A stretch of DNA of 64,000 bases. It comes from Heliopora coerulea. Lineage: Eukaryota > Cnidaria > Anthozoa > Scleralcyonacea > Helioporidae. Location of the stretch: positions 186,001 through 250,000 of the forward strand of contig JASJOG010000282.1 in assembly GCA_030142905.1 (NCBI GenBank), in the 5' to 3' direction. The number at the start of each line of letters is the position of its first letter. Position 1 is the first letter of the stretch. Shown one piece after another: positions 49,188 through 59,700 of this stretch. The translations under genes and the position numbers were made by a program. Below the pieces are notes generated by a model. It was given only the letters and a program-made list of their open reading frames with translations, had not been told where the DNA came from and searched no databases.

Positions 49188-49544
49188 GATAAATAGATTG
49201 ATAGATAAACAGATAGACAGACAGTTAACACCTGTAACCTTACTATGAAGATGTTGCACATCGGCAACGAAACGTCAGTAAATATGTTTTAAAATGTTCT
49301 CAAGTTGTCTTAAATCAACGCTCATTGTAAACACCACCTATAGTCACCTTAAAAAGGTGGGGACTCTTGCTATCATTCATGCCAAAGTCGCTAATCTTGC
49401 ATCAAACAGTCAGTACTTACTTTTGATGTCAAATTTATTGAACCTTGGATGAAAAATTGTGGGGCGTTTACTAGAAGAAATGCCAAGATAAACAAGGAAG
49501 TAGAATAACCAACTGGTTCCTCTAAGCCACAGGTAAACTGCCAT
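35322..49544 (-). CDS. Type I receptor with fibronectin-III-like modules and tyrosine tail, cytokine-receptor-like
   Basis: Twelve exons: 49544-49421, 47316-46882, 45690-45509, 44225-44066, 43817-43401, 42616-42459, 40784-40625, 39444-39377, 39116-38885, 38480-38375, 37381-37354 and 35432-35322. All have GT-AG borders and matching phases; total 2181 nt, 726 residues. Order: signal peptide; A1 (42-186) and A2 (187-300); B1 (to 439) and B2 (to 545); a last FN3 domain (to 645); transmembrane helix (about 656-677); six arginines; tail to 726. A1-A2 and B1-B2 are duplicates: exons 435/182/160 and 417/158/160 nt with the same phases, shared NFC....C and CH.F..C patterns, and PPSP at each second-domain start. 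FN3 signs include [17 protein letters not shown]. The tail has SGSYLPP, MPVPM (PxP, like cytokine-receptor Box 1), SGYIGIG and NEYDEL. No kinase, TIR or SEFIR domain. Known cytokine receptors have this build; the ligand and JAK link are inference. Confidence 0.8.
36149..36358 (-). other. Unassigned open segment in the last receptor intron
   Basis: A 69-codon frame containing [17 protein letters not shown] and ending in a stop. Possible acceptors (CTCCAG, TTACAG) give phase 1, which does not fit the 28-nt exon upstream (phase 0). It could belong to another transcript or be chance. Confidence 0.2.
36798..36897. repeat. (AATG)n microsatellite
   Basis: About 25 near-perfect tetranucleotide copies in the last intron of the receptor gene. 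Open frames (FIHS repeats) over it are artefacts. Confidence 0.95.
36990..37223 (-). other. Possible alternative terminal exon of the receptor
   Basis: If spliced from the 28-nt exon to the AG at 37224, the frame stays open in phase 0 for 77 codons. It would give a different tail with SGYPVHG, LNYVSVC and GNYSGVS. A GTTTCC...ACGGATGT..ACA unit is duplicated near its end, and the second copy holds the stop region. The acceptor has a poor pyrimidine tract, so confidence is low. Confidence 0.25.
39786..39962. repeat. Degenerate GATAAT/AATAAT low-complexity tract
   Basis: A/T/G-only sequence of GATAAT, GATAGT and AATAAT words inside the receptor intron between exons 7 and 8 (about 40624-39445). 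Confidence 0.8.
41110..41154. repeat. (ATAC)n microsatellite
   Basis: About 11 copies of a tetranucleotide in the receptor intron between exons 6 and 7. Confidence 0.9.
41391..41561. repeat. (AT)n microsatellite
   Basis: Nearly pure AT dinucleotides with scattered AAATAT and CATATA units. It creates spurious Tyr-Ile-rich ORFs on both strands. Confidence 0.95.
42125..42438. mobile_element. Second hAT-like MITE, next to a receptor splice donor
   Basis: Ends CATGCACGTAGCTATGG (left) and CCTAGCTACGTGCCTG (right) are inverted copies of a CAGGCACGTAGCTAGG terminus, with the left end slightly mutated. The 8-mer TAAAAAAT lies directly outside both ends (42117-42124 and 42439-42446), a clean target duplication. 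The interior has long C and G runs. The right duplication ends 12 bases short of the intron's first base at 42458. Confidence 0.85.
45690..46175 (-). mobile_element. Penelope-like element 3' fragment
   Basis: Read on the minus strand from about 46170, a frame encodes [22 protein letters not shown] and KPELN. This is the ending of a GIY-YIG endonuclease domain as found at the C-terminus of Penelope-like retroelement proteins. A stop and 3' untranslated sequence follow, then the hammerhead-like motif. The reverse transcriptase part is absent. The fragment lies in the receptor intron between exons 2 and 3; its low-coordinate end is not sharply defined. Confidence 0.6.
45803..45840 (-). ncRNA. 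Hammerhead-ribozyme-like motif in Penelope-like 3' region
   Basis: On the minus strand CTGAAGA (fits core CUGANGA), then GGCA...TGCC as stem II, then GAAAC. Penelope-like elements are known to carry hammerhead ribozymes. One extra U sits between the CUGANGA core and stem II, so the copy may be inactive. Confidence 0.4.
46562..46750. mobile_element. Long-TIR MITE in receptor intron
   Basis: About 190 bp, nearly all palindrome. The left arm starts AGAAAGTATATATTGTGGTA and the right arm ends with its near-perfect reverse complement. Arms extend about 80 bases, through CACTCATTT and AAATGTTT words. It sits beside a (TA)n run at about 46530-46553, which suggests TA-targeted insertion. Confidence 0.75.
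48655..49320. mobile_element. Inverted pair of Penelope-like 3' ends
   Basis: The left half (about 48655-49045) and right half (about 49060-49320) are reverse complements in several blocks: GAGAAATTCCCATGTGTTCT, TAAATTACATATTGAATAAT, CTGAAGATGTTGC (TATGAAGATGTTGC on the right) and AACTTGAGAACA. Each half has a hammerhead-like word pair (GAAGATGTTGC...GCAAC followed by AAAC). A (CA)n/(AT)n microsatellite at 49149-49187 interrupts the right half. It lies between receptor exons 1 and 2. Confidence 0.6.
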
Positions 49545-50757
49545 TTCGATTCAAGTTTAAGAGACGAGACAACATTCACTTAGCCCTGTGACAAATTAAG
49601 TCTTCGTGAAAACAAGTTGGGAACCAAACCAAAACAAACTTCGATAAAAATTCCTGCTTAACATCACAATTTGACATGTTTCGTAATTTTTCTTCGCATT
49701 GTCACGACGTCGTTTTCGTTCCTAACGCAATTTATTTCCCAGTTTCCTACTCGGTTGTGGGATTAATTGTGGCGTACGCAAGGGCGTACACTGTCATAAT
49801 TTAGCATATTTAGTTCTTGATTTTCAAGGCTTTTGGATAAAGAAACTCTATGTCCATGGCAAATTCTTGGGGATTACTCCAGCTATTTTCAGGATCAACA
49901 CATCGAAACGCACAAAACAATCTCTCCGATTGTTCCCGCGTGACCGTTTACAGTGAGAGTAACGCGCCAAGCGTTCAGGAACGGTGCCGTGTGCCAGTTA
50001 TTTTTGCTCGTCAAGGAGCGCATTCACGCGTCCAGGATATGCCGACACCGAAACAAAACTTGTACAGCGCCACACCATGTCAAAATTTGCAGCAATTAGA
50101 CGGACCGGTGACTTTTTGCAAGGATTATTAGCATACGCTAACCACATGTCACCTCTTTTCCTGAAAACCAAAATGTTTCGGGGTAAAAGTCTGAAACATT
50201 TGAGCAACATTTGTTGCGTGTTTCTTTGATGTTCTGAATACCAGGACAACGAGAACGACACTTTCAGAAGAAAAAAAAAACCCCAGAAAAAAACCCCCTG
50301 AAATCTAAGGCCTCGATCTTCCTACTTGCGTAAAAAAAATGTTCATGCACGAATTAGAGAAGATTGTGGGGCGGTGTTTATTCCTGATCTCTGATATTTT
50401 CGTTCTTCAGAACAAAATTTAAGTTTTTTTCGCTACTTTATTGCAACACTTAGTTCTTTCGCCCGTTCTGCTACACCAAGATACATTTCCTCTGCCACAC
50501 GCTTCTTCCGTTAAGATGCACTGAGGCTAAGCTTTAGTTGACAAGTCAAACAAGAATTTTAAGCAGTGACACATCACTGAGGATTGTGCCCTCCATGATG
50601 TGCCAAGGTAACGACGATTTTCATCCTTGTGCATGGACTTGTTGGAGACATTTTCAAGAACATCTCAGAAGTTCGGGAATTCGACCAAACTTCACCTTTT
50701 CATGATTCTACCGAATAGCTCGGCAGAGAGACGTTTACATAGAGAAGGCTGAGCGGA
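49545..50757. other. Short spacer between receptor start and tectonic stop
   Basis: 1.2 kb. It must hold the tectonic 3' untranslated region (minus-strand AATAAA at 50437-50442) and the receptor promoter. CpGs are common from about 49.7 to 50.2 kb, as expected of an unmethylated promoter. A 93-codon plus-strand ORF here has no recognisable domain. Confidence 0.5.
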
Positions 50758-53700
50758 TCAAAGAAATGGGTGGAAGAAATCTGACGGAGCTTTGGACTGG
50801 AACTCCGGGAGAGATTTGTAATCTGATGATGGAGGCTCTGAGACATCAACAAATGAAACTGATGAGACAACTTCAACAAGTTGGCTTCCAGAGCCACTGC
50901 TGTCTTGACAAAACTGACCTACGCACTAATGAAGCACAAAACATTTGTTTAGATTATTGAATGGGGTGAATTGGTTTAAGGCAAGATTTGCTAAGAATGA
51001 AAGTAAGTGTGGCAGATACGAGATGACGGGTTAGATTTGGAATAACATTTATAAGGTAATTCAGGTAAGGTGAGATATGAGACATCAAGTGCTGTGGGTG
51101 TGGGTAAACTGAAGGTGGTGTGGAGTACGGGATAAGGTGGGATGGCAAGATGAAGTGAGATGGTCACATGTAAAGTAAGACAAAGAGGCAAATTAAATTA
51201 GATGAAGAGTGATAAGGTGGCACGAGGTGGTGATGAGTCGTGGAGGGTTGTGCTGTAATGTAGTGTGCCTTAACACAGTACGTGAGGTGAGATGACGTAA
51301 GGTGGAGGTGTGACGTCATGTAGGCAGATGTCATCAAGCTATGTGCATTGTGATATGATAAAGAGCAAAAGAGAGCTGGACATTGTACCTGATAAGTTAT
51401 TTTCTTCGCTTGTTCATATTTAAATCGCGCACCAACGATCTATAAAAAAGAAACACTTGGAGATTGAAAAAGCAAAATGAAGGATAAAATATCTGAAATT
51501 TTGAAGAGAGAAAAAATGTTTATCTACAACTAACCTTAGCTTGTGGGTTGGCTAAATACCCAATTTTGCCAAAAAGTATTTCAATGTGCATTCCCAACAC
51601 CATGTTATTGCAAACACCTTGACCACCAGCAGCCTGGCAATCCCAACAAATGCACGGTTAACAGGTTAGAACAGACAATTGGACACAGTAAACCACATAA
51701 AACGTCAAAATACAGTATGTTTGGAATGTTGGAGAAAGTATGTACCCTATCTGCTTTTTATACAGGCTTATAAAACTCATAAATAACTCAAAAAGAAAAA
51801 TCGGAAGAAATGGTGCCGATCAGTAGTTAAAAATTAGACACAGAGTAACCCTAAATTACGTATTCTTTTCCTTCGATTTTCTCAACTCAAATAGCTTGAA
51901 TCTCCAAAATAGTCCACAAACAAGGATACATCGATTCATTCGTACCTTAAGTAATATAACTTATTATATGGCTGAGCTCGCTATCTGGTCTGCACGCAAA
52001 AATGACGCACGCTGATTGGCTGCGTAGCCGTGCAGCAAGTTTTTCGTACAGACTGGCTAGTTTTGGCGGGAAAACTTCCGTGTTGATTTGAAGAAAAGCA
52101 AACCAGATTCTGGTATGATTTACAGAAGATTTGTAAAAACAAACTTCAAAAAAATAAGTTGAATGTTCTCAACAATAATTTTAAGCAGAAAACTAGATAA
52201 ATAGATGCAAAAAAAAACACGAATAGGTAAAAACAAGCAAATAAACCTGAGCCGCTGACTCACGAACACAAAGCTTCGTTAAAAGCAATGAAGAAAGGAG
52301 CCAAAATCCAAATAATAAATTCTTTATTAACCTCGTTTGTTCGGTCTATACGGGAACGTATTTGCCCTTCGGTTTTTTTTGCACAGACCTCGCTCCTTTG
52401 TCACGCGGTCTGCACGAAAACCTCAGGCAAATACTTTCCCGTACAGACATCACACTGGGTTAATAAGTAATCAATATTCGCGCACGAACTGTATGGGACC
52501 TACTACGGCTTGCTATGTAAATCCCTTACTACCGTTCGGCCACTCATGTCTTCTCAATTACTAATTCAATCTTACTCTGTTTCCCGGCTTGTCGTTGATA
52601 ATCTTTACCCAATCTGCTGCATTTGTGACATCTGAATTACCGAAACTGGCCACGTAATCAGGGGGACTAATTCCAAGTAGAGCAGCAAATGCAATTTCTT
52701 GAAGTAACGAACAGTCAGAAGATTTGTTAAACCTAAAATGTGGAAGAAGTCATTCCCACATTAGCTGACTTTTTTACCTTGCTTTTGAGACATTCATTTC
52801 ATATTTTTTACTTTTCACTTCTTATCTCTACTTCCTTAACGCCATTAATTCTGCTTGTTATAACATCTTCGCGCCTCCAACACTTTGAAGTTCACCATTT
52901 TCTCCATCTGTGACTATCATTTTATATTCTTCCAATCACCGTTCGAACTATTCTTTTCTCTTTTTTCCCTTTTCAGTACCTTTGCTTTCTTTGTTTTTCG
53001 ATTCATTCATTTCTTTAATTTCACTTCCTTACTTAATCTCTTCAGTAAGAGCCAAACTTTATCGCTTTTATCCTGTTCCCACCTTATTACCACACTTAAT
53101 TTTACTATAGCTCACCTTATCATGCAGCCAGATCGTGTGTTTATATTAAACGTGATAGAAATACGGTCATTTACTGAAGTACTACATGACCCGTCGAAAG
53201 ATGCCTTCATTATCGTCAACCAATAATTTTTATTTGTGCTCAGACGAATGGCTTTCCTGAGAAGAAAAAAAACAAATTGATTTAACCACAGTCAAAATGT
53301 GACCAAAAATCCAGTTTTGCCCTTCTGACACAATATAAAGGTCGTATATTTAGCCAGAATTAGGTAAAGGTAAAGTACCTTTATTTATACTGGATAAACA
53401 CATCAGCTACATAAGCTGTTCTCCTTAGAGGTCCAGTAAGGGCCACCCCTCATGGGTCTAGTGTTACTACAGGAAGAAACCAGAGAACCTGGAGAAAACT
53501 TGCGATGCTTGGTAGTCAAACTGGACAACACTCTTCTCACATGTGATCAAGGTAACTTTAATCAGATAACTGCATGGAGCCAAAATTGAATCCAAGTCAC
53601 AGTGGTGAGAGACACGTGCACTACCACAGTGCCACCAGAGGTGAGAGACACATGCACTACCACTGTGCCACCAGTGGTGAGAGACACATGCACTACCCCT

Positions 53701-56700
53701 GTGCCACCAGAGGTGAGAGACACTTGCACTACCACTGTGCCACCAGTGGTGAGAGACACATGCACTACCCCTGTGCCACCAGAGGTGAGAGACACATGCA
53801 CTACCACTGTGCCACCAGTGGTGAGAGACACATGCACTACCACTGTGCCACCAGAGGTGAGAGACACATGCACTACCACTGTGCCACCAGAGGTGAGAGA
53901 CACATGCACTACCACTGTGCCACCAGTGGTGAGAGACACATGCACTACCACTGTGCCACAAAAGGTGAGAGACACATGCACTACCACTGTGCCACCAGAG
54001 GTGAGAGACACATGCACTACCACTGTGCCACCAGTGGTGAGAGACACATGCACTACCACTGTGCCACCAGTAGTGAGATACACGTGCACTACCACTGTGC
54101 CACCATTGGTGTATTTTTTCATGAACAACTTTCCAAGATGCAAGATGTCATTCTACCTAATAAAACATCTCCAGTTCATTATTGAAAAGTGCAACAAACT
54201 CCCATGATAACATACATCTGAATAACAGCATATAGCACAGTTTGCTTAACATACTTGTTTGTTGAAGAATCAGTTACTAATGAACCAGCTAGTAATGGTT
54301 GGTCAGTCAGATACCCTGGGTTACCAGACTTTCTAAACGTTTCTGTAACACCTTCCTGTAACAACATCACATACAGCAGAACTTAAAATTGTCAAAACAA
54401 CCAAAACAACAATTATTCTTATGTTGTTTCATCATTGTTGCCACAAGAAATATAATGGAGAAAAAACATATTTAATATAAGATTGCAGTACCTTCAAAAA
54501 TCTTATGGAAAATTTTTGGAGAAAGTTTCCTTGAACATTCTCAAGTACAAGAGATACATTTAGTCCCTGCAGATTTGTGCTTTCATTGGAATATATGAAA
54601 GTATATGACACCTACATAAACAAATTTCATAAAGATAGCAAAGTATTGACTGGAGGATTTTCTTAGGGAACACCTTATAATAATGCCCAAATAATTTATG
54701 AAAAAAAATATATGAAGAGACTGTTAAAGAAACAATTTAATTAACAAATAAAAAATCCCTTAAATGTCTCAGTCCCGTGTGAGAAACACGTTTCTTAAAT
54801 TCATTAATAATTCACAACAAAAACACAACTAAAATAAACACCAAGGCATTAACTACAGGAGAGGTTTTAATTAAAACATATACATGGGATTCAGTCTGGG
54901 ACTTTGGAAACTTTTGACTTAATGCATGGTGTCTGCTTAATAAAGGCCAACTTAAAACAAGTTTGATTATTTCAAGCATTCCACTTTTTGCATGCACCTT
55001 CCAGTTATCCAGCAAAATACAACAATACAGTATCTTTTAATCAATTTATTGCTAATCCTCTCAAACTTTTTTGGTCTCTTATTACAAGCTTGTTGCTTAA
55101 AGAAATTAATAAATTAAAGAAGTTCATCAAATAAGCAGTACCATAATTTAATGCACTTTGTATTCTAGCCTTCCATTGTAATGACTGTTGGGAGGCCTGG
55201 GTGCCAATCTACCCTATAAAACCCTGGATCACCCCTATTGTCCCAATAGTCAGTAACATTACCTAATGTCTATTAACCCCTATCAAATCAAGCATTTCTG
55301 CTATTTCAGAAGCTCAAGATGACACACATATTAAGCATTTGTGACATGACTCCCATGTCTGTCTCAAATGTCACTCCCCTAGTTGCCCTTTGTGAACCTA
55401 CCCCCTGACATGATGTTCTGATTATACTGAGCTGTAGTTTACCTGGGTGACAACATTTTCACATGTCTTTGTGCTGATATTATAGCTAGGATTTGGAGGT
55501 ATGGTAAAGCTGCAATGATTTAAAACTCCACTCTCTTCTCTACACAGCAATGGGCTGGACAATGTTGGTTCAAACAGCAATGATAAATTGTCACTCTCAT
55601 TGCTTGGATGGACAGAAAATGCTTCTGGACTCTGGAAAAGAATTGGAATTACATTGGTTTTGTATTTTTCAAATGCTTATGGTAGTAGCAAGTCATCCTC
55701 TTGTTTTCTGAGTGGTTACATTAACAATGAAATGCACTAATACTGCACCATTTCAGTTCCAAAACTTCCATAAGGTTAATCATTTCTTTTAATATTTTGT
55801 GCCTATTACTTTTGCTGCAGAAGCATCATGTATGTTGACCACAATAAAAAATATTATTATGAGTTTTTGAGTATCTGCAGTCTGAAAAAAAAAAACTGTT
55901 GGCATAAATTTTAAGAGTTTTTAAAGTTATTGAAAATCTAGTAGTTACTGATATTCTAGTACAGTCAATTTACCTTGAAAGTAAAGATCAAAGCCCTCTT
56001 ATTTTATTAAGTATAGCTGTGGAGACCATAAAATTTACTGATAAAAATTCATAATATTTAATATAATAACAAGATCTAGAAGATTTGTTGTTCACTTCAC
56101 TAAACCTTGAGAGATCAGATTAATATGACAGTTGAGACCCAACTATATAATTATAGAAATATCATATTGATCAATATCAGCATATACTGTACAGTATGAA
56201 ACATCATATGCTCTGAATTGATAATATACCATTAATTCAAATTTTTATGTGGTTTTGTCAATCAACTATTTACTGTTGGGAACTCATTCTAACCTTTGCA
56301 ACTTGAAAACCAGTATAATAACTTTTTGCTGATAAGGTGGGCAGGTTTAGACATTGAGTGGGAAAATCCATGAAGCCTCTCTGACACTGTGAAATGGAGT
56401 CTTGAAAATATCCTAGTAATGAAAAGATACAAGACCTAGGACTGTGTAATAATCATAATAACTGCAGATTTATTAACTTGTTCCACAATAATCAATTTCA
56501 CAACAAGATGTCAATCATTTATTTGAAAAACTCAATAACCAAAAGCAGAAAACAAAACAAATGTCCTCAAGACATGAATTTAGGATATCATTATGATAAT
56601 CATGATACATGGGTTAATAATTCCTGCACAGGTTTTGCTATTCTTACAGCTTTAACAGGCACAATTGATAAAATTTGACAAGTTTGTACCAAGAGTGACA

Positions 56701-59700
56701 ACTTACATTTTAGTCAAGTGACTGTTTGAAAACCTGGCACCAAAAATTGTTTTCTGTTGTGACAGTTGTTTTACACATATTATCAATTATGAAATGCAAA
56801 CAGGTTTTTCAATGACTATTGGGTTTAAAATGTAATGGTCTTAACCTAAATAAGATTCTAAAGTTACTCCTTTCCCTACCCTCACTAAATACAGTAGTGT
56901 AGAATGCTGAACTAATGTTTATAAAGATATACCTGCTGGGTTGAAATCATTACAGCTTGAATGGCCCAGTGATGTAGGAAGAGATAAATATCCTCTGGTT
57001 TGGTTTGAATGGAGAACAAAAATCTGATCACCAACCTTAAAAATTTACACAGAATAATGTAACAGTCATTTTCCATTCACTTTTCTGAAAAAGTCGACAG
57101 TAACAGTTCACTAATCACGTTTCCCTTTATCAAATAATTTCCCCCTGATAACAAGTGTTTTCCTCATACTTTTTACATTTATTCCCTAACCACAAGACAT
57201 AATTATAATCTAGCCATTGTTGTGACTTCACAGAAGTTGCAGGTCAGCATTAGATTCATGAAACCAAGACAGATGATGTTTAGTTTAAATTGCTGCATTC
57301 AGCATATGTATTAACAACATGGAATATGCAATTTGCATGTTCATTTGGCCAAAATAAGGAAAACTGCATGGACCATCTCTTTTCAAAATTGTAAGCTGCA
57401 AGTTCCTTCCAGACTCTTGGTAAAAACATCCAAAGCTCATCAACTTGGAAATAACTGTACATAATTTTTCTCTGAGTAATTGGAGCTGTAACTGTTCTTG
57501 AAAACAGGAACCTTGAATTTTTTTGACTTGTTTATCCAACCATATATATTAACATATCTGCATCCATATCTCTTCCATTTGTGAAGTGATGCTTACCTTA
57601 TAGTTTCTCTCAAACTGTGGATTTTGAGGCATGCCTTCAGCATTATATGAATATAAATTCCTGGAATTTATAATGTTTGTAAAATCACCATCATTTGTTA
57701 TAATGTCTACATCAGAATACCGATCTTGATCTTTGTCTAAAAAAAAAGAATATTACAGAAAAAGCATTTGACTTAGTACTGCAATCATTATCAACTTTCC
57801 ACAATTTCTATTTGTCTCTTTCTACAGCTTTCTACATTTATTTTTATGGTATCTCAGTATCTTCTGAATTAATGATTTGTAGTCTGTATTTGTACCACAT
57901 TACATTATCTAAAGTATTGTCTGTTTTGCACTTTGTCAACATGTATAAACTAGATACTTACTGTTATTTCTGATGATACAAAATAACCCATCTCCAGTGC
58001 TTTCTGTTTTGAAAGGAACATTTTTTATAAAGATTGTCTGATCTGATACACAAACTCGATCATCAAATCTGGAAAAACAGAAGTAAAGAAGTTTTCATGC
58101 AATCTGGACTTAGGTCCATCACTAGTGGTAGAATTACTACAAGGTGAGAAGCTCCAGGGAACAATGCAAGTTGAAGTAATGAATCCAGGTGTGAGTCTGA
58201 GTGTGATATTAGTAGAAATCTGCCAGCTCTCGCAGTTTTATTATGAGTCTTATAATTTTTGCTGCTTTCTCACTCATGAGAAAGGCCATTTTTGTTAGGT
58301 TTTCAAAGGATAACCTTATACAAAAGTGTGATGGTTGCTTTCACTGCCATAGGAAGATGTTCAAGGTAGGGGGGCTGACCAAGCAAGGAAGGCATGAGAA
58401 TCCTCTGGGGGGGGTCCAGAGGTATGCTCCCCCAGAACATTTTTGATTTTCATATGCACTTAAATGCGATTTCCTGCATTTTGAGGGCAGTTTTACCACA
58501 AAATATTATGATCAAAAGAAAGGTAATTTTAGTCAACCTTCAACTTTTTTCGACAGTATCTGACCAATTTCCCAAAGCTGCAGTAGTTGCACTGGTGAAT
58601 ATAAAAAGCATACGGATGAGATGCAGTATGTCTCCACAATTTACTTGAAATCTACATGCACTAAACTTATCTGAGGGTAATTCTGGTTAAAATGTATGTC
58701 ATTTCTACTTTCTAGTTTTTTCATCTTTTAGTTGGTATTATTGCAAAGACAATACTTGATGGGAAGCATTTACTTTTGTCTTTTGCTATGAAAAATATTA
58801 CTGGGATTTTGATTTGGAGGGTAACAATCACTACAGGTTAAAGAACTTCAGGAATTGTACATCTCCAAATATGTTAGTGCAACAACTCTTTGTAATCTCT
58901 TTAACTAATGTTTATCACAATTTTCACAAAAACTAATGACTCAATGCTTACTAGTAAGCTACAAACTAGTTAACTTGCATGCTTTGATAGCAAATTTTTA
59001 GGAGATCTCAGCCCTCTTATCCTGACCAATAGGGGGATGCCAGCCCCCCATACCCTGTGCTTCCTTTGGCCATGGTTGCTTTTCTCAAGTCCTAACTCGA
59101 CCTAGTAATTTTTTCAAAGACAAAACAAGATAATAATTTCACTTAGTAATAAAAATTAAGGCCCAGCAGAGAATGTGTATAACAGCCATAAGTTCATGAG
59201 TTTTAAATGGCTGTTACATGCATTCTCTGTTGGGCCTTAATTTTTATTGTTAAGCTACAATTTCCACCTAGTTTATCACTAGCCAATTAATTCACTTAAT
59301 TTTACTCTTGGGTTGCTTTGCTACTTTTTTTCTGATGAATATTTTGTAACCACAAGATTTTTCTCTTGGAAAGATGAATGAGCTTGGTGTTATATGACAA
59401 TCAAGAGGATGACATACACTAGGCAACTAGTATTTAAGGAGTACTCTTCTTTAGGCAGAAGTCTAAAATAATGACCTTTAAGAAGATTCAGTGAACATGT
59501 TCAAGTAAGAAAACTCTAGGGATTGTCCTATCCTGGTGAAAGTTTGAGAAGATGTTTAACCCCTTCCCTACTGGAAATCTCCTCCTGGCTAATAAAATTA
59601 TCTGGTGTGAGCCAGAGTGAAATAGTGGAGTACCTCCACAGTGGGATGAGGGTTAAGGAGATAGTTCTTTAACCCCTTCCCTACCAGAGGTCTTACCTTG

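Noticed and set aside
53562..54207. Long ORFs (about 160-200 codons) on both strands over the minisatellite
   Set aside because: All arise from the 36-bp unit lacking stops. The region is inside an intron of the well-supported tectonic gene.
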